Part shown: positions 9,709-18,207 of the stretch, in pieces
Layout of the letters: each line of letters opens with the position of its first letter
How positions within the stretch are numbered: position 1 is the first letter of the stretch
From: Chitinophagaceae bacterium
Lineage (GTDB): Bacteria > Bacteroidota > Bacteroidia > Chitinophagales > Chitinophagaceae
Assembly: GCA_016715365.1 (NCBI GenBank)
Contig: JADKAM010000003.1
Span: 186,001-250,000 of the forward strand
Length of the DNA: 64,000 nucleotides
Direction of reading: 5' to 3'
The notes under the pieces: model-generated
Told to the model about the DNA's origin: nothing
Seen by the model: the letters and a program-made list of their open reading frames with translations, nothing else
The model's database searches: none
Position numbers and translations under genes: made by a program

Positions 9709-9782
9709 TGACCGCGTTAGGATTCAAACCTAAAACCTTCTGATCCGTAGTCAGATGCTCTATTCAGTTGAGCTACGCAGCC
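9709..9782 (-). tRNA. tRNA-Arg (anticodon ACG)
   Basis: A 74-nucleotide cloverleaf on the minus strand. The acceptor GGCTGCG pairs with CGCGGTC (two G-U pairs). The D arm is GCTC..GAGC, the anticodon stem TCTGA/TCAGA encloses loop CTACGGA with anticodon ACG, and the T arm contains GGTTTGAATCC. The discriminator base is A and no CCA is encoded, so CCA must be added by the enzyme encoded at 48962-50374. ACG is expected to be edited to ICG. Confidence 0.95.
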
Positions 9783-9798
9783 ATTATTTTTTTGAGTG

Positions 9799-9829
9799 CA
9801 AAGATAGGAATTTATTCCATCCCTTCAAA
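9799..9829 (-). promoter_or_regulatory. Bacteroidota promoter of tRNA-Arg
   Basis: On the minus strand TTTG, 19 bases, then TATCTTTG, a full match to the TTTG-N19-21-TAnnTTTG housekeeping promoter of this phylum. The -33 element abuts the stop codon of the upstream ligase gene. Confidence 0.85.
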
Positions 9830-10942
9830 CTACAATCCACTTAAAAATTGATTATGTATCAGATCTACCACATTTAGCAGGCTTTTACTTTCTTCAAACA
9901 CTTTAAGCTGCCTGTCGGCCCCGGTGCCTTGCTCCAGCATTTTATGTACATTATTGATGGCATGGCGGCTGCCTAATTCGGGTAAAACATCATCTACAAA
10001 ATCAAGTAATTCATAAATAAGCACCCTGGTGTTTACTTCCATTTCCTTTCCAAAGTCAATCATACTGCCATCAATGCCGTAGCGGCCTGCCCGCCATTTA
10101 TTTTCATTCAGCAAGGCACGTGAGTACATCATAAAATTCAGGTTCTGGCTGCGCAGTTTATACAGTTTGGCGCAAATAGCCTGAAACAATGCCGCAATGG
10201 TAATGGTTTCCTGCACCGTCATCGGCACATCACAGATCCTGAATTCAACTGTGTTGAAGAATGGATGTACACGCAAATCCCACCATATCTTTTTAGCATT
10301 ATCAATGCAATTGGTTTTTACCAGCAGCTTTATATAATTATCGTAAGCTTCAATGCTGTCAAAATAATCAGGAATGCCCGTACGGGGGAACTTATCAAAT
10401 ACTTTGGTGCGGAAACTTTTGTACCCGGTTGTTCTGCCTTCCCAGAAAGGAGAGTTGGTACTTAATGCAAAAATGTGCGGCAGAAAATAACGGGCCGAGT
10501 TGGCAATATGAATGGCCATCTCCCTGTTTTCCATACCCACATGCACGTGCAAACCAAAAATTAAATTACTGCGGGCTGCTTCCTGTAATTCATTTACAAT
10601 TTCGTTATAACGAACATGCTCTGTAATCAACTGGCTTTCCCAATGGCTAAAAGGATGTGTACCGGATGCACCTACCCAAAGGCCCAGTTCATCGGCAATA
10701 CCACTGATGGTTTTACGTAAAGTTCCAACATCAACAAAAGCTTCGTCAATGTCACGGCAAATATCCGTACCTACTTCCACCACGGCCTGGTGCATCTCGG
10801 CTTTTACTTTGTCTTTAATAACTTTTTGGCCTTCGTGTACAATTTTCTGGTCATGGCTTTTCAGTTCCCTGGTTTCGGGGTCAATCACCATGTATTCTTC
10901 TTCAATACCCAGTGTAAATTGTTTGTAAGATAGATTTGCCAT
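9830..10942 (-). CDS. YbdK-type carboxylate-amine ligase (glutamate-cysteine ligase 2 family)
   Basis: 370 residues, the usual length of the YbdK/GCS2 family. The N-terminal LGIEEEYMVIDPETREL and the internal GLHVHVGM and RFRICDVPMTVQETI-type segments match glutamate-cysteine ligase-like enzymes, which activate a carboxylate with ATP and join it to an amine; E. coli YbdK has weak gamma-glutamyl-cysteine ligase activity. The true substrates here are unknown. It lies 126 bases downstream of a frameshifted ATP-grasp ligase on the same strand, with an esterase divergent to that. The pairing of a GCS-like and an ATP-grasp ligase is formally like gshA and gshB, so a gamma-glutamyl or other small-peptide product is plausible but inferred. 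Confidence 0.88.
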   Translation of the reverse strand: MANLSYKQFTLGIEEEYMVIDPETRELKSHDQKIVHEGQKVIKDKVKAEMHQAVVEVGTDICRDIDEAFVDVGTLRKTISGIADELGLWVGASGTHPFSHWESQLITEHVRYNEIVNELQEAARSNLIFGLHVHVGMENREMAIHIANSARYFLPHIFALSTNSPFWEGRTTGYKSFRTKVFDKFPRTGIPDYFDSIEAYDNYIKLLVKTNCIDNAKKIWWDLRVHPFFNTVEFRICDVPMTVQETITIAALFQAICAKLYKLRSQNLNFMMYSRALLNENKWRAGRYGIDGSMIDFGKEMEVNTRVLIYELLDFVDDVLPELGSRHAINNVHKMLEQGTGADRQLKVFEESKSLLNVVDLIHNQFLSGL

Positions 10943-11068
10943 TCTTGTGAATTAAAAATTATAGAATTGGTGCAGGATCCTGGATACTTGATACTGGAAG
11001 CAGTCTGCTAATATAAAAGCTTTTTAATCATTGAGCTGTATCCAGAAACCGGAATCTGTTATCCAGCT

Positions 11069-12026
11069 TTATTTATACAGTTTCTTTTTTGCTGCGCTGT
11101 TTTTAATATAATCGCCCCAGGTTAAATTATCTGCATTGTCTTTATGTTCCATTGCTTTTTCAATGGCATAAGTTGCAGCGGTTTCTACTACCCAGTCAAA
11201 ATTTTCCTGTCCTACGCTGCTAACTTCAGCATCTGGTGCCGGGTTGCAGAAATCAATGGCATAAGGTACACCATCACGCAGTGCTAATTCCACGGTATTA
11301 AAATCATAACCCAGGTAATGGCAAATGCGTAAAACGATATCTTCCATTAATTTATATCTCTCCGGGCGATGGGCTGAAATCGGCAACATAACGCAAATGA
11401 TGTGGGTTGCGGGGCTCATAAGGCATGATCCGTACATGTTTGCCGCCAATGCAATAGCAGCGGTAATATTCATCAAACTTTATTTCTTCCTGCAGCATCA
11501 TCACCAGTTGTTCTGTTTCTGCATGTTTTTCAAAAAACTCTTCCATGCTGTTAAGCTGGTAAACACTTTTCAAACCGCCGCCAGAAAAAGGCTTCATGTA
11601 AGCAGGGAAACCGATATAATTAAAAATGCCTTCCCAATCCATTGGGTAAGCCAGGTTGCTGAAAGATTCTTCGCTGGTATCGGGTGGTAAATCCCTGGAT
11701 GGTAAAATAACCGTTTTCGGCACCGGCACATCAATCTTTGTTGCCAGGCAGTTATTAAAGAATTTTTCATCGGCACTCCACCAGAAGGGGTTATTAATTA
11801 CGGTGGTACCGCACAATGCAGCATTTTTTAAAAAAGCCCTGTAGAAGGGAACATCCTGCGAAATACGGTCAAAAATAACCGCATAGCCCGATGGCTCTCC
11901 CTGCATTACTTTGTCAATGCGGACAGGCTCCGCCATGATGCCATCAATATTTTTACTGTTTACCCTTGCGATAAACGCTTCCGGAAAGCTTCTTTCCTTA
12001 CCAAATAATACGCCTATTTTCTTCAT
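11069..12026 (-). pseudogene. ATP-grasp (D-Ala-D-Ala ligase-like) protein, interrupted by a frameshift
   Basis: Two overlapping frames together make one ATP-grasp protein. The first (start 12026) runs through MKKIGVLFGKERSFPEAF, MKPFSGGGLKSVY and the ATP-binding LQEEIKFDEYYRCYCIGG, then hits a stop just after DFSPSP. The second resumes with ERYKLMEDIVLRICHYLGYD and carries the conserved metal-binding end AIDFCNPAPDAE. Removing one C from the CCC run (plus-strand GGG at 11364-11366) restores a single 318-residue protein with an uninterrupted family pattern. It may be a recent inactivating mutation, a sequencing error, or less likely a programmed +1 shift. A good promoter lies upstream, and the YbdK-type ligase follows in the same direction, suggesting an operon for a small peptide. 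Confidence 0.8.
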
Positions 12027-12081
12027 AATGCAGTTTTAAATAGTTTTTAATTTGTTTTGCCAGCCAAATTTTTATGTAATT

Positions 12082-12113
12082 CAAATATATTTTGTAAGCA
12101 CCAATAAAACAAA
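12082..12113 (-). promoter_or_regulatory. Promoter of the ATP-grasp / YbdK ligase operon
   Basis: On the minus strand TTTG, 20 bases, TATATTTG: a full match to the phylum's consensus promoter. It would start transcription about 50 bases before the ATG at 12026. Confidence 0.75.
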
Positions 12114-12201
12114 TTATGTTTCATGTTGTTGGTTGTGAAAAAATACGGGCTGTAAATTTGTTTTGAGACAAAGCGAAACATTAATTTAGCTGGTATTTTC
12201 T

Positions 12202-12209
12202 TACTTTTG
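12202..12209 (+). promoter_or_regulatory. -7 box of the esterase gene, very short leader
   Basis: TACTTTTG matches TAnnTTTG and ends 6 bases before the ATG at 12215, so the transcript may begin at or next to the start codon. No clear -33 element was found. Confidence 0.5.
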
Positions 12210-12214
12210 AGCAT

Positions 12215-13036
12215 ATGTCAGAATATAAGACAGCCAATATCTCAGTTGAGCAGCATATTATTTCTTCGGAATTTTTGAAACGTGAAGTTATCATTGATTT
12301 TTACTTTCCTCCTAAAACTACCGATCCATCAAACCTAAGCCTTTTATTGGTCAACGACGGGCAGGACCTGGTGACCATGAAATATGAAGATATTCTGGAT
12401 GAATTGTACGAAGCAAAGTCAATCAGCAATCTTTTTTGTGTGGGTATACATTGCTCCAAAGACCGGAAAAATGAATATGGAACTGCGAAATACCTCGATT
12501 ATAAAGGGCGTGGGGCGAAAGCCGCTTTATACAGCCAGTTTATCCTGCAGGAACTGATTCCTTTTATCAGGAAAACATTGTTCATTTATTCGTTTAAAGA
12601 AAAATGCTTTGCTGGTTTTTCGCTTGGCGGATTGTGCGCCCTGGATATGGTTTGGAACCATCCACGTGAATTTAATAAGGTGGGTGTTTTCAGCGGATCT
12701 TTGTGGTGGCGTGATAAGGACCAGGATGATGAAGACTTTGATGAAGATGTAAACCGTATTATGCATCGCCAGATTAAAGAAGAAAAAAATACCTATCCCT
12801 GGCTTAAATTCTTTTTTGAAGTGGGTACACTGGACGAAACTGCCGACCGCAATAATAACGGTATAATAGATTCCATAGATGATACACTGGGCCTCATAGA
12901 TATATTGGCTGATAAAGGTTATAATGAAGAAGAACATATCAGGTTCGTTCAATTAAACGATGGCCGCCATGATGTACCCACCTGGGCTAAAGCGTTTCCT
13001 GATTTTTTAAAATGGGGATGGGGGAGAGAGGCGTGA
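12215..13036 (+). CDS. Alpha/beta-hydrolase esterase (esterase D / enterochelin esterase-like)
   Basis: 273 residues. The nucleophile elbow GFSLGG (within CFAGFSLGGLCALDMVW) and the preceding FILQELIPFIRK are typical of the PF00756 esterase family. An acidic residue in FFEVGTLDETAD and His in NDGRHDVPTWAKAFPDFL probably complete the triad. There is no signal peptide, so it is cytoplasmic. The N-terminal half contains LLLVNDGQD, the usual first strand and oxyanion region of this family. It is transcribed divergently from the ATP-grasp/YbdK ligase operon, so a role in hydrolysing or trimming a peptide or ester product of those ligases is possible but inferred. The last codons run into a repeat island that supplies the TGA stop. 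Confidence 0.85.
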   Translation: MSEYKTANISVEQHIISSEFLKREVIIDFYFPPKTTDPSNLSLLLVNDGQDLVTMKYEDILDELYEAKSISNLFCVGIHCSKDRKNEYGTAKYLDYKGRGAKAALYSQFILQELIPFIRKTLFIYSFKEKCFAGFSLGGLCALDMVWNHPREFNKVGVFSGSLWWRDKDQDDEDFDEDVNRIMHRQIKEEKNTYPWLKFFFEVGTLDETADRNNNGIIDSIDDTLGLIDILADKGYNEEEHIRFVQLNDGRHDVPTWAKAFPDFLKWGWGREA

Positions 13037-13062
13037 GTCAGGAGTCGTGAGTCAGGAGTTAG
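13033..13062. repeat. Micro-repeat island (GTGAGTCAGGAGTC)
   Basis: Two near-perfect copies of GTGAGTCAGGAGTC in tandem. The TGA within the first copy is the stop codon of the esterase. The same words occur at 18088-18207, 35471-35510 and 51005-51093. Confidence 0.8.
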
Positions 13063-13087
13063 TAATTAAGGAAAAGTAAATAGAGAT

Positions 13088-13122
13088 AAAAAAAATCCCG
13101 GTCAACTGACCGGGATTTTTTT
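13088..13122. terminator. Bidirectional terminator between esterase and TonB receptor
   Basis: Perfect hairpin AAAAATCCCGGTCA / TGACCGGGATTTTT flanked by an A-run and a T-run, between convergent genes, so it can serve both strands. Confidence 0.9.
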
Positions 13123-13154
13123 ATGTAAGAATTTGCCTTGCGGCGAATGCTGTT

Positions 13155-16100
13155 TTATTTAAAGTTGAATCTTAAACCAACTGTACTAACCCACCTGTTT
13201 GCATAACCCGGTGTAGCCGAGTTATTAAAGTTGTATGGAGTTGTAACTGTAGGGTTAAAGCGGTATTGCGGTGTAAGGTTATTTGCAGCTACATAACCAG
13301 CAAATGTAACCAGCGCAAACTGATCGTTACCTGCAAAATACTGTTTACCCCAATCCCTGTTAAGCATGTTGGTGAAATTATAAATTTCCCATGTTAACTG
13401 TAACTGGTAGCTTTTTTTACCAAACTTCAACGTAAAGTCCTGGGCAAGTTTAAGATCTAAATTATGTGTAAAAGGTAATCTTGCACCATTTCTGTCGGCA
13501 AATTTACCCCTGTTTTTGCTCAGGTATTTATCTTTTGTGATGTAAGCTTCCAAAGCATCTTTCTGTTGTTGAGGGGTATAAGTAACACCCGATACTGTAT
13601 TAGCTAAGAAAGTCTGTCCTTGTAATTCAGCAGCTGTAGGAATGTACATCAGGTCATTACCGCCACCGGTTCCATCATCACGTGTCATGCTGGTTACATA
13701 GGTATAACTTAACGGAGCACCACTTTGTCCAATGTAAGTTAAAGAAATGGTTGTAGCCAGTTTGCCTTTCAGATAAGTGAATTTTTTGCTGAGTGTACTT
13801 AAAATCCGGTGAGCCTGGTCAAAATCAGAAGGGCTAAGTCCTAATGAATTTCTTCCGTTAACAGACTCAATAAAGCGCCACTGGCTAAGGTTAACCGAAC
13901 TGGTTGCTTCATTACCTACCATTGAATTACCGAATGCATAAGAAGCACTGAAATTAATGCCTTTTACACTTCTTTTTTCAATACCTACATTCAGGTTATA
14001 AGCAAAGCCTTTTGTGTGGCTTGAATTGTTTGAAACCAGGATAGCATTGTCATATGGATTTGCACCGGTACCATTATTTGCAATGGGAATAACAGCAGTA
14101 TTGTTTCCGCTAACACCATAAACTGTACGTGGGCCTGCGCCTAAAGAAACGCCAATTGGTGGAAGTATATTGATATTGGTGTAATAGATCTCATTCATGT
14201 TTTTACTAACCAATACTTCAAAAGTACCAGTCCAGCCCTTGCCAAAATTTTTATCGAAAGCCATGGATGCTCTTACCAGTTTAGGCATTTTAAATTCTTT
14301 AGAAATCAGGTTCAGCGGTCCTTTTGTAAAACCTTGTCCTACCTGTGCAGGTGTCCACACACTGGCTACTGCATCTGCCGGGTTCCACCTGAAGCGGATG
14401 GCAGTTAAAGAAGCAGCACTGGCAGTATATCCACCAACAAAATAACCGTTGTTATTATAAGTTCCACCTGGCCATACCAGCGGCATACGGCCGGTAAACA
14501 TACCTATACCACCGCGTATTGTAACAGACTGGTCAGGTATTTTATAAGTAAATCCAAGTCTTGGTGATATTGATAAGGGGAATTTAGGTTTTTGGCCAGA
14601 ACGGGCTCCTTTCAAATCATAGTACTTGGCAAACTGCACAATAGCGCTGTCATTTGTATAAGCATCTGTATAAGGAGTGGTAATAAATTTCCAATGATCG
14701 GCCCTTACACCCATATTTATGGTAAGGTTATTTCCTACTTTCATTTCATCTGCAATAAAGAAAGCCAGCTTGGAAACGGTAAATCTGGCACCGGCACCGG
14801 TTTCATCGTTTAAATTCTTATCTGTGTTAGGAAAACCTAACTGATAAGTAGATGGGGCTACGTTGTTAGCAATGAACTTCTGAACGCCGGTAACAATATT
14901 TGGTGCTGTACCGGTAGTTAAATAGCTGTAGTTACCATAAGAGTTCTGGATAAAAACATTGAAAACTTTAAATCTTTCATAATCTACTCCTAATGTGAAG
15001 GAATGATTCTTATAGTTTATTTTCAGGTTATCTACAATACTCAGGTTCTTTTGGGTAAGTAAATTCTGCGTAGAGCTATTCTCTCCTCCAAAAGTAATGG
15101 TTCCTCCATTGTCGTTTAATGCAATACGGGGAAATGGATCGCCTACGATACTTCTGTCATCCAGCACATCAGAGTAGGTTGCCAATAACCTGTTGCTTAT
15201 GTTTTTGGTAAGATTGCTCTTTAACTCAGCACTGAAAGCTGTTGTTCTATGGGGAAATCTTACACCACCGTTCGTGAAATTAATTGATGTAGATGAACTG
15301 ATTGATGGTGATTCTGAAGTAAGTTTATTATACCTTCCGCTTACTGTAAAGCGGTGTTTAGGGCTGATATTCCAGTCTATTTTAGCAACGACTCTGTCTG
15401 CATCCAGCCTCCTGGTAGTTTGCTGCCATTCTCCCATTTCATAACCATAGGTACTTTTTACATGTGATTTAAGGGCTTCAACACCTGCAACAGTATTGGT
15501 GTTACCCCTGTAGGTTGAAAAGTCAAATATCTGCGGAGTAGCATCACGTTGCTGTTCAAAACTGGCAAAGAAAAATAATTTGTTTTTGATGATTGGCCCG
15601 CCTACTGTAAAACCAAAGGTCTTGTTTTTAAATTCAGGAAATCTTTGTGCTGTATCCTTACGCTGTAAAGGGTTTTTACCCGCTAATTTTTCGTTGCGGT
15701 AAAAATAGTACACCGAACCGGTTATGTTATTGGTTCCGCTTTTGGTAACGGCATTAATACCACCACCTGTAAAGTTACCAATGGAAGCATCGTAAGGCGA
15801 GATCATGATCTGGAACTGGTCAATCGCATCAATAGAAATTGGGGCACCAGCTGTTTGTCCGCCATTGGTTCCGCTTGCAGCCAAACCAAATACATCATTG
15901 TTAATAGCGCCATCAATATAAAAAGAGTTGTACCTGTTGTTCTGCCCTGCTATAGTAACCGCACCTTCATTGCCATTTAATGTTTTGGCAAAAGGGGTTA
16001 CTTTAATATAATCCTGTATGTTTCTTCCTACTGCTGTAGTTAAGTCGATCCTGTCTCTTCCAATAGAAGAAGAAGTTCCTCCTTTTGCATCTAAATTGGT

Positions 16101-16478
16101 CCTGCCTTTTGCAGCAACAGTAACCTCTGTAATGGTCACAGAAGTCAGGTTCAAGGTAAAATCATAACGAAATACCTCACCCAGGCTAAGAAAAATATCA
16201 TCTTTTATTTCTGTACCGTAGTTAACATACGAAACCTCTATTTTGTAGGGCCCCCCATTATTCATGTTTGTAATATCAAACCTGCCATTTGCCCTGCTTT
16301 GTACATTATAAACGGTACCGGTAGGCGTGTGTGTAGCTTTAATGGTAGCTCCGATCAATGCTTCATTTTTAGCATTTTTTATCGTACCCGACATACCACT
16401 TGTAGTAATCTGCGCATTTGCAGTAAATTGAAATGCAAAGGCAGTTAATAAAAGGAACAGAATTTTTTTCATTCTCAT
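13155..16478 (-). CDS. TonB-dependent outer-membrane receptor (Oar-like, carboxypeptidase-regulatory N-domain)
   Basis: About 1107 residues from the ATG at 16478 (MRMKKILFLLL...ANAQ); a second ATG at 16472 is equally good, and the longer open frame lacks a signal peptide at its end. The order is signal peptide, a CarboxypepD_reg-like beta-sandwich (SGTIKNAKNEALIGATIKAT), a plug (GRNIQDYIKVTPFAKTLNGN ... YIDGAINNDVFG ... INAVTKSGTNNITG), then a long beta-barrel ending in an aromatic residue (VGLRFNFK). This matches the large Oar-like receptor group, which is not paired with SusD; none is present here. Energised by TonB-ExbBD, it would import an unknown large or chelated substrate across the outer membrane. 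It faces the esterase convergently, with a shared terminator. Confidence 0.92.
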   Translation of the reverse strand: MRMKKILFLLLTAFAFQFTANAQITTSGMSGTIKNAKNEALIGATIKATHTPTGTVYNVQSRANGRFDITNMNNGGPYKIEVSYVNYGTEIKDDIFLSLGEVFRYDFTLNLTSVTITEVTVAAKGRTNLDAKGGTSSSIGRDRIDLTTAVGRNIQDYIKVTPFAKTLNGNEGAVTIAGQNNRYNSFYIDGAINNDVFGLAASGTNGGQTAGAPISIDAIDQFQIMISPYDASIGNFTGGGINAVTKSGTNNITGSVYYFYRNEKLAGKNPLQRKDTAQRFPEFKNKTFGFTVGGPIIKNKLFFFASFEQQRDATPQIFDFSTYRGNTNTVAGVEALKSHVKSTYGYEMGEWQQTTRRLDADRVVAKIDWNISPKHRFTVSGRYNKLTSESPSISSSTSINFTNGGVRFPHRTTAFSAELKSNLTKNISNRLLATYSDVLDDRSIVGDPFPRIALNDNGGTITFGGENSSTQNLLTQKNLSIVDNLKINYKNHSFTLGVDYERFKVFNVFIQNSYGNYSYLTTGTAPNIVTGVQKFIANNVAPSTYQLGFPNTDKNLNDETGAGARFTVSKLAFFIADEMKVGNNLTINMGVRADHWKFITTPYTDAYTNDSAIVQFAKYYDLKGARSGQKPKFPLSISPRLGFTYKIPDQSVTIRGGIGMFTGRMPLVWPGGTYNNNGYFVGGYTASAASLTAIRFRWNPADAVASVWTPAQVGQGFTKGPLNLISKEFKMPKLVRASMAFDKNFGKGWTGTFEVLVSKNMNEIYYTNINILPPIGVSLGAGPRTVYGVSGNNTAVIPIANNGTGANPYDNAILVSNNSSHTKGFAYNLNVGIEKRSVKGINFSASYAFGNSMVGNEATSSVNLSQWRFIESVNGRNSLGLSPSDFDQAHRILSTLSKKFTYLKGKLATTISLTYIGQSGAPLSYTYVTSMTRDDGTGGGNDLMYIPTAAELQGQTFLANTVSGVTYTPQQQKDALEAYITKDKYLSKNRGKFADRNGARLPFTHNLDLKLAQDFTLKFGKKSYQLQLTWEIYNFTNMLNRDWGKQYFAGNDQFALVTFAGYVAANNLTPQYRFNPTVTTPYNFNNSATPGYANRWVSTVGLRFNFK

Positions 16479-16890
16479 AATAGTTAGTTTTACGGTGGCA
16501 AAGAAACTAAATAAAAGCCGAATTCTGTTAACTTTTATTAACAAATTATAAGGAATAGCCAAGTTCTGTTTTAAGCAAGGTGAGCTTTAAAATCACTTAA
16601 CCAAAAAATAACTTTAAATCACCTCCTAAAATGCTTCAAAAGCATTGCAGTATTGAAATTTTGGTTACAAAATAAAATATGTTTTTTATCTGCTGAATGT
16701 ATTAGAACACTGATAAAAACTGATATGGCAAAAAAGATAAATGTTGTTAAAGAACAGCGGTGAAATTTGGGTTTTTTAACGGGCAACTGGTACCAAAGAA
16801 ATGCCGTTTTAAGTTTTGAATTAAAGTTTTACCAAAACCGAAAGATGAGGCGCTTTAATTCTTGTTAACTTTGCAACATAAATTAATAAT
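16479..16890. other. Intergenic region between divergent TonB receptor and ribBA
   Basis: About 410 bases without a gene, AT-rich. Only the -7 box for ribBA (16866-16873) is evident. I searched by eye for an FMN riboswitch, which would be plausible before ribBA, and did not recognise one. Confidence 0.5.
16866..16873 (+). promoter_or_regulatory. -7 box of ribBA
   Basis: TAACTTTG matches TAnnTTTG and ends 17 bases before the ATG. No convincing -33 TTTG at the usual distance. Confidence 0.5.
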
Positions 16891-18111
16891 ATGCTGGATA
16901 GTATTGAAAGTGCCATTGAAGACATAAAAAAGGGTAAACTCATTATAGTTGTGGATGATGAAGACCGTGAGAATGAAGGAGATTTTCTTACAGCTGCAGA
17001 AAATGCAACTCCCGAAGTGATCAATTTTATGAGCACGCATGGAAGGGGTTTGATTTGCGCTGCAATTACCGAAGAACGCTGCCAGGAGCTGGATCTGCAG
17101 CCCATGGTTGCCGATAATACATCGTTGCACGAAACGGCATTTACAGTAAGTATTGATCTGCTTGGAGAGGGTTGTGGAACGGGAATTTCGGCGCAGGACC
17201 GTTCCAAAACAGTAAAGGCGTTGGTTAACCCAAATACCAAACCCGGGGATCTTGGCAGGCCTGGTCATATTTTCCCGTTGAAAGCAAAAAAAGGAGGTGT
17301 TTTGCGCCGTTCGGGCCATACCGAAGCTACCATTGATATGTCACGCCTGGCAGGTTTTGCACCCGCTGGAGTTTTGGTAGAGATCATGAACGAAGATGGC
17401 ACCATGGCCCGTTTACCTCAATTAAAAGAGATCGCAGATAAATTTGATCTGAAATTAATTTCCATCAAGGATTTAATTGAGTACCGCCTGAAGCAGGAAA
17501 CACTGATCAAGGAAGAAGTGCGGGTTAACATGCCTACCAAATACGGTAGTTTTGAGTTGATAGCTTTTGAACAGGTAAATACAGGTGAAATTCACCTGGC
17601 GCTTAAAAAAGGCGAATGGGAAAAAGATGAACCGGTTTTGGTAAGGGTTCACAGCAGTTGTATGACAGGCGATATACTTGGCTCGTTGCGCTGCGATTGT
17701 GGCGACCAACTGCACCATGCTTTAAAAATGGTTGAGCAGGCCGGTAAGGGACTGGTGCTGTATATGAACCAGGAGGGCAGGGGAATAGGATTATTAAATA
17801 AACTGAAGGCTTATAAACTGCAGGAGCAGGGATTTGATACCGTGGAAGCTAACCTGGAACTGGGCTTTGATATGGATGGCCGTGACTATGGAGTTGGTGC
17901 CCAGATATTGCGCCACCTGGGAGTAAGTAAAATGAAACTGATGAGCAATAATCCACGTAAACGGGCAGGACTGCTTGGTTATGGTTTAGAAGTGGTTGAA
18001 AATATTCAGATAGAAATTGCCTCTAACCCACACAACGAAAAATATTTACAAACAAAAAAAGATAAGATGGGGCACGAGATCATGAATGGAGTCGGGAGTC
18101 AGGAGTCTTGA
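16891..18111 (+). CDS. ribBA: Bifunctional 3,4-dihydroxy-2-butanone 4-phosphate synthase / GTP cyclohydrolase II
   Basis: 406 residues catalysing the two entry reactions of riboflavin synthesis: ribulose 5-phosphate to dihydroxybutanone phosphate, and GTP to the diaminopyrimidinone. The N-terminal RibB domain (about 1-200) has the acidic loop DDEDRENEGDF and RRSGHTEA. The C-terminal RibA domain has the zinc site SSCMTGD...RCDCG (Cys257, Cys268, Cys270) and MNQEGRGIGL. Both active sites look intact. The last seven residues (GVGSQES) and the stop are encoded by a micro-repeat island rather than family sequence. The gene is alone, not in a riboflavin operon, and converges with tamB. Confidence 0.96.
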   Translation: MLDSIESAIEDIKKGKLIIVVDDEDRENEGDFLTAAENATPEVINFMSTHGRGLICAAITEERCQELDLQPMVADNTSLHETAFTVSIDLLGEGCGTGISAQDRSKTVKALVNPNTKPGDLGRPGHIFPLKAKKGGVLRRSGHTEATIDMSRLAGFAPAGVLVEIMNEDGTMARLPQLKEIADKFDLKLISIKDLIEYRLKQETLIKEEVRVNMPTKYGSFELIAFEQVNTGEIHLALKKGEWEKDEPVLVRVHSSCMTGDILGSLRCDCGDQLHHALKMVEQAGKGLVLYMNQEGRGIGLLNKLKAYKLQEQGFDTVEANLELGFDMDGRDYGVGAQILRHLGVSKMKLMSNNPRKRAGLLGYGLEVVENIQIEIASNPHNEKYLQTKKDKMGHEIMNGVGSQES

Positions 18112-18207
18112 GTCGGGAGTCAGGACAGGAGTTTTCTAAAGTATAGAGCTTGCATATTATTCACCACTCCCGCCTCCCGTCTCCTGACTCTGTACTCAGG
18201 ACTCATC
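18088..18207. repeat. Paired micro-repeat island between ribBA and tamB
   Basis: Left arm 18088-18131 is made of GGAGTCGGGAGTCAGGAGTC words; right arm 18165-18207 is their inverted counterpart (ACTCCCGCCTCCCGTCTCC, TGACTCTGTACTCAGGACTC). The transcript from either side can fold into a long imperfect hairpin. The arms supply the end of ribBA and the stop codon of tamB (18203-18205). Confidence 0.8.

Noticed and set aside
13155..16478. Polysaccharide utilisation locus (SusC/SusD pair)
   Set aside because: The TonB receptor is Oar-like, and there is no SusD-like lipoprotein or glycoside hydrolase next to it.
16479..16890. FMN riboswitch upstream of ribBA
   Set aside because: The expected conserved RFN helices and GGGGC-type segments were not recognised by eye.
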